Below are positions 63,022-64,000 of a DNA stretch of 64,000 bases, piece after piece. The position numbers and the translations under genes were made by a program. The stretch comes from Propionicimonas paludicola (GTDB taxonomy: Bacteria > Actinomycetota > Actinomycetes > Propionibacteriales > Propionibacteriaceae): contig NZ_PDJC01000001.1 of assembly GCF_002563675.1 (NCBI RefSeq), positions 2,728,001 to 2,792,000 of the forward strand, in the 5' to 3' direction. Under the pieces are notes generated by a model. That model did not search any database, was not told where the DNA came from, and was given only the letters and a program-made list of their open reading frames with translations. Each line of letters opens with the position of its first letter. Within the stretch, counting starts at the first letter, position 1.

Positions 63022-64000
63022 GTGAGCAGCGAAGAGAGTGTGACCACCGTCGAAGAGCGTCCCGGTTGGCGCCGCGACATCACGCTGTTCCTGACCGGGC
63101 AGACCGTGTCGCTGTTCGGCTCGATGCTCGTCCAGTACGCGGTGATGTGGTACCTGACCTTGACCACCAAGGACGGCACGGTGCTGGCCCTGTCCACGGT
63201 GTTCGGCTTCCTGCCGCAGGCGATCATCTCGATCTTCGGTGGGGTGTGGGCCGATCGGCACAACCGCAAGCTACTGATCATCGGCGCGGACGCGTCCATT
63301 GCGCTGGCCACCGCCACCTTGGCGATCCTGATGTTCTTCGGCAACCGCGAGCTGTGGCTAATCTACGCCGCGCTCGCTGTGCGCTCGGCCGGTGCCGGCA
63401 TCCAGACGCCCGCGGTCGGCGCGCTGTTGCCGCAGATCGTCCCGTCCGACCGGCTGCTGTCCATCAACGGGATCAACCAGTCGATCCAGGCCGGGATGAT
63501 GCTGATCGCCCCGGCCGTGGCCGCCCTGCTTTACGCGACCCTGCCGCTGTACTGGATCCTCGGGGTGGACGTGGTGACGGCCGCCATCGGGATCGGCCTG
63601 ATGACCCTGATTCCGGTCGCCAAGATCGTCCGCTCGGAGGCGACTCCGACCGGCTACTTCTCCGACCTGAGCGCCGGCTTCCGCTACGTGGTCACCCATC
63701 CGCTGATCCGCTGGCTGCTCGGGCTGTACGCCGTGGTGATGGTCCTGGCCGCGGCCCCGTCCTTCCTGACCCCGCTGATGGTGGCTCGCAGCTTCGGCGA
63801 AGAGGTCTGGAAGCTGACCGTGCTGGAGCTGTCGTTCTCGATCGGGATGATGCTGGCCGGTGCCACCATCGGCAGCTGGGGCAAGCGGTTCAGCCGGATC
63901 GGTCTGATCGTGGGCGCCTCGATCGGCTTCGGCTTCCTGTCCATCGGGATGGGCCTGTCCAGCAACCTGTGGGTCTTCTACGGCTTCATGTTCCTGACCG
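63022..64000 (+). CDS. MFS transporter, DHA3-like (partial)
   Basis: 326 residues are inside the window; the gene runs past base 64000. The GTG at 63022 follows CACAAT (63009-63014) by seven bases and is probably leaderless; an ATG at 63013 is in frame but overlaps that box. After a short soluble start (VEERPGWRRDI) come TLFLTGQTVSLFGSMLVQYA and the loop FGGVWADRHNRKLLIIGAD, the MFS motif A region, with about nine helices visible. Similar proteins export macrolides or other drugs. Substrate unknown. Confidence 0.87.
   Translation, partial: MSSEESVTTVEERPGWRRDITLFLTGQTVSLFGSMLVQYAVMWYLTLTTKDGTVLALSTVFGFLPQAIISIFGGVWADRHNRKLLIIGADASIALATATLAILMFFGNRELWLIYAALAVRSAGAGIQTPAVGALLPQIVPSDRLLSINGINQSIQAGMMLIAPAVAALLYATLPLYWILGVDVVTAAIGIGLMTLIPVAKIVRSEATPTGYFSDLSAGFRYVVTHPLIRWLLGLYAVVMVLAAAPSFLTPLMVARSFGEEVWKLTVLELSFSIGMMLAGATIGSWGKRFSRIGLIVGASIGFGFLSIGMGLSSNLWVFYGFMFLT

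Overview
The window is one high-GC stretch of bacterial chromosome. By eye, third codon positions are strongly G/C-biased and GTG starts are common. The content fits an actinobacterium: CsoR/CopZ/CopA copper control, a DtxR/IdeR-like iron box, PdxS/PdxT with a divergent MocR regulator, LacI-controlled sugar loci, a two-cysteine FAD/FMN electron-transfer set with ApbE, and many leaderless genes with a TAnnnT box 6-7 bases before ATG/GTG. A soil or plant-litter Propionibacteriales-type organism is my best guess, at low confidence. No rRNA, tRNA or CRISPR array was recognised.

Layout. 1-9.1 kb is a glycan-uptake locus: a GH51 arabinofuranosidase (cut by the window edge), a LacI regulator, and an opposing six-gene operon (sugar ABC binding protein, two permeases, type-B carboxylesterase, aldehyde dehydrogenase, crotonase-fold enzyme). 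Identical TACAACGTTGTA palindromes lie before both transcription units, so one repressor probably controls both. 9.1-15.7 kb holds a glycosyltransferase, an agmatine deiminase/N-carbamoylputrescine amidohydrolase pair, a PQQ-type propeller lipoprotein and a polytopic membrane protein. 15.8-18.8 kb is a CsoR-CopZ-CopA copper operon. 19.2-20.5 kb is dnaB, preceded by a cluster of DnaA-box-like sites.

20.5-26.9 kb is the most unusual part. A 6.4-kb island follows the dnaB stop codon. It carries a 1212-residue KAP-family P-loop NTPase with two membrane helices and a SIR2 protein with eight near-identical 35-residue TPR repeats. A second copy of the dnaB 3' end (31 bp identical, 35 of 36 bp overall, still reading the last DnaB codons and a stop) lies at the far end of the island, and a decayed third copy lies between the two genes. 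This looks like a defence island that integrated, probably in two steps, at the 3' end of dnaB. No recombinase gene is visible inside it.

26.9-46 kb returns to chromosomal genes: a GH44 glycanase, RidA, a DAO-type flavoenzyme, a ferric-reductase-like/FMN-binding/ApbE operon, a short UvrA paralogue, GNAT, GH25, a methyltransferase, an isochorismatase-fold hydrolase, a ThrE exporter, a large S8 protease and a tyrosine phosphatase. 46-54 kb holds a CAP-domain secreted protein, a LacI/GH13 pair with its operator, an iron-box membrane protein, YegP, and an unexplained 0.6-kb gap that ends in a strong hairpin. 54-64 kb holds a patatin, a rhomboid protease, TerC under a probable yybP-ykoY manganese riboswitch, PdxST with a MocR regulator, a GH114-like lipoprotein, glycine C-acetyltransferase and the start of an MFS transporter.

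Intergenic repeats are a second theme. Paired nested palindromes built on GCTACCG/GTTACCG occur at 30.8, 36.8-37.0 and 56.0-56.4 kb. A duplicated element with terminal inverted repeats lies at 57.6-57.85 kb, and GGGGACNGTCCC-type motifs recur in several gaps. All coordinates come from reading the sequence. Family assignments rest on motifs seen by eye, not on database searches.
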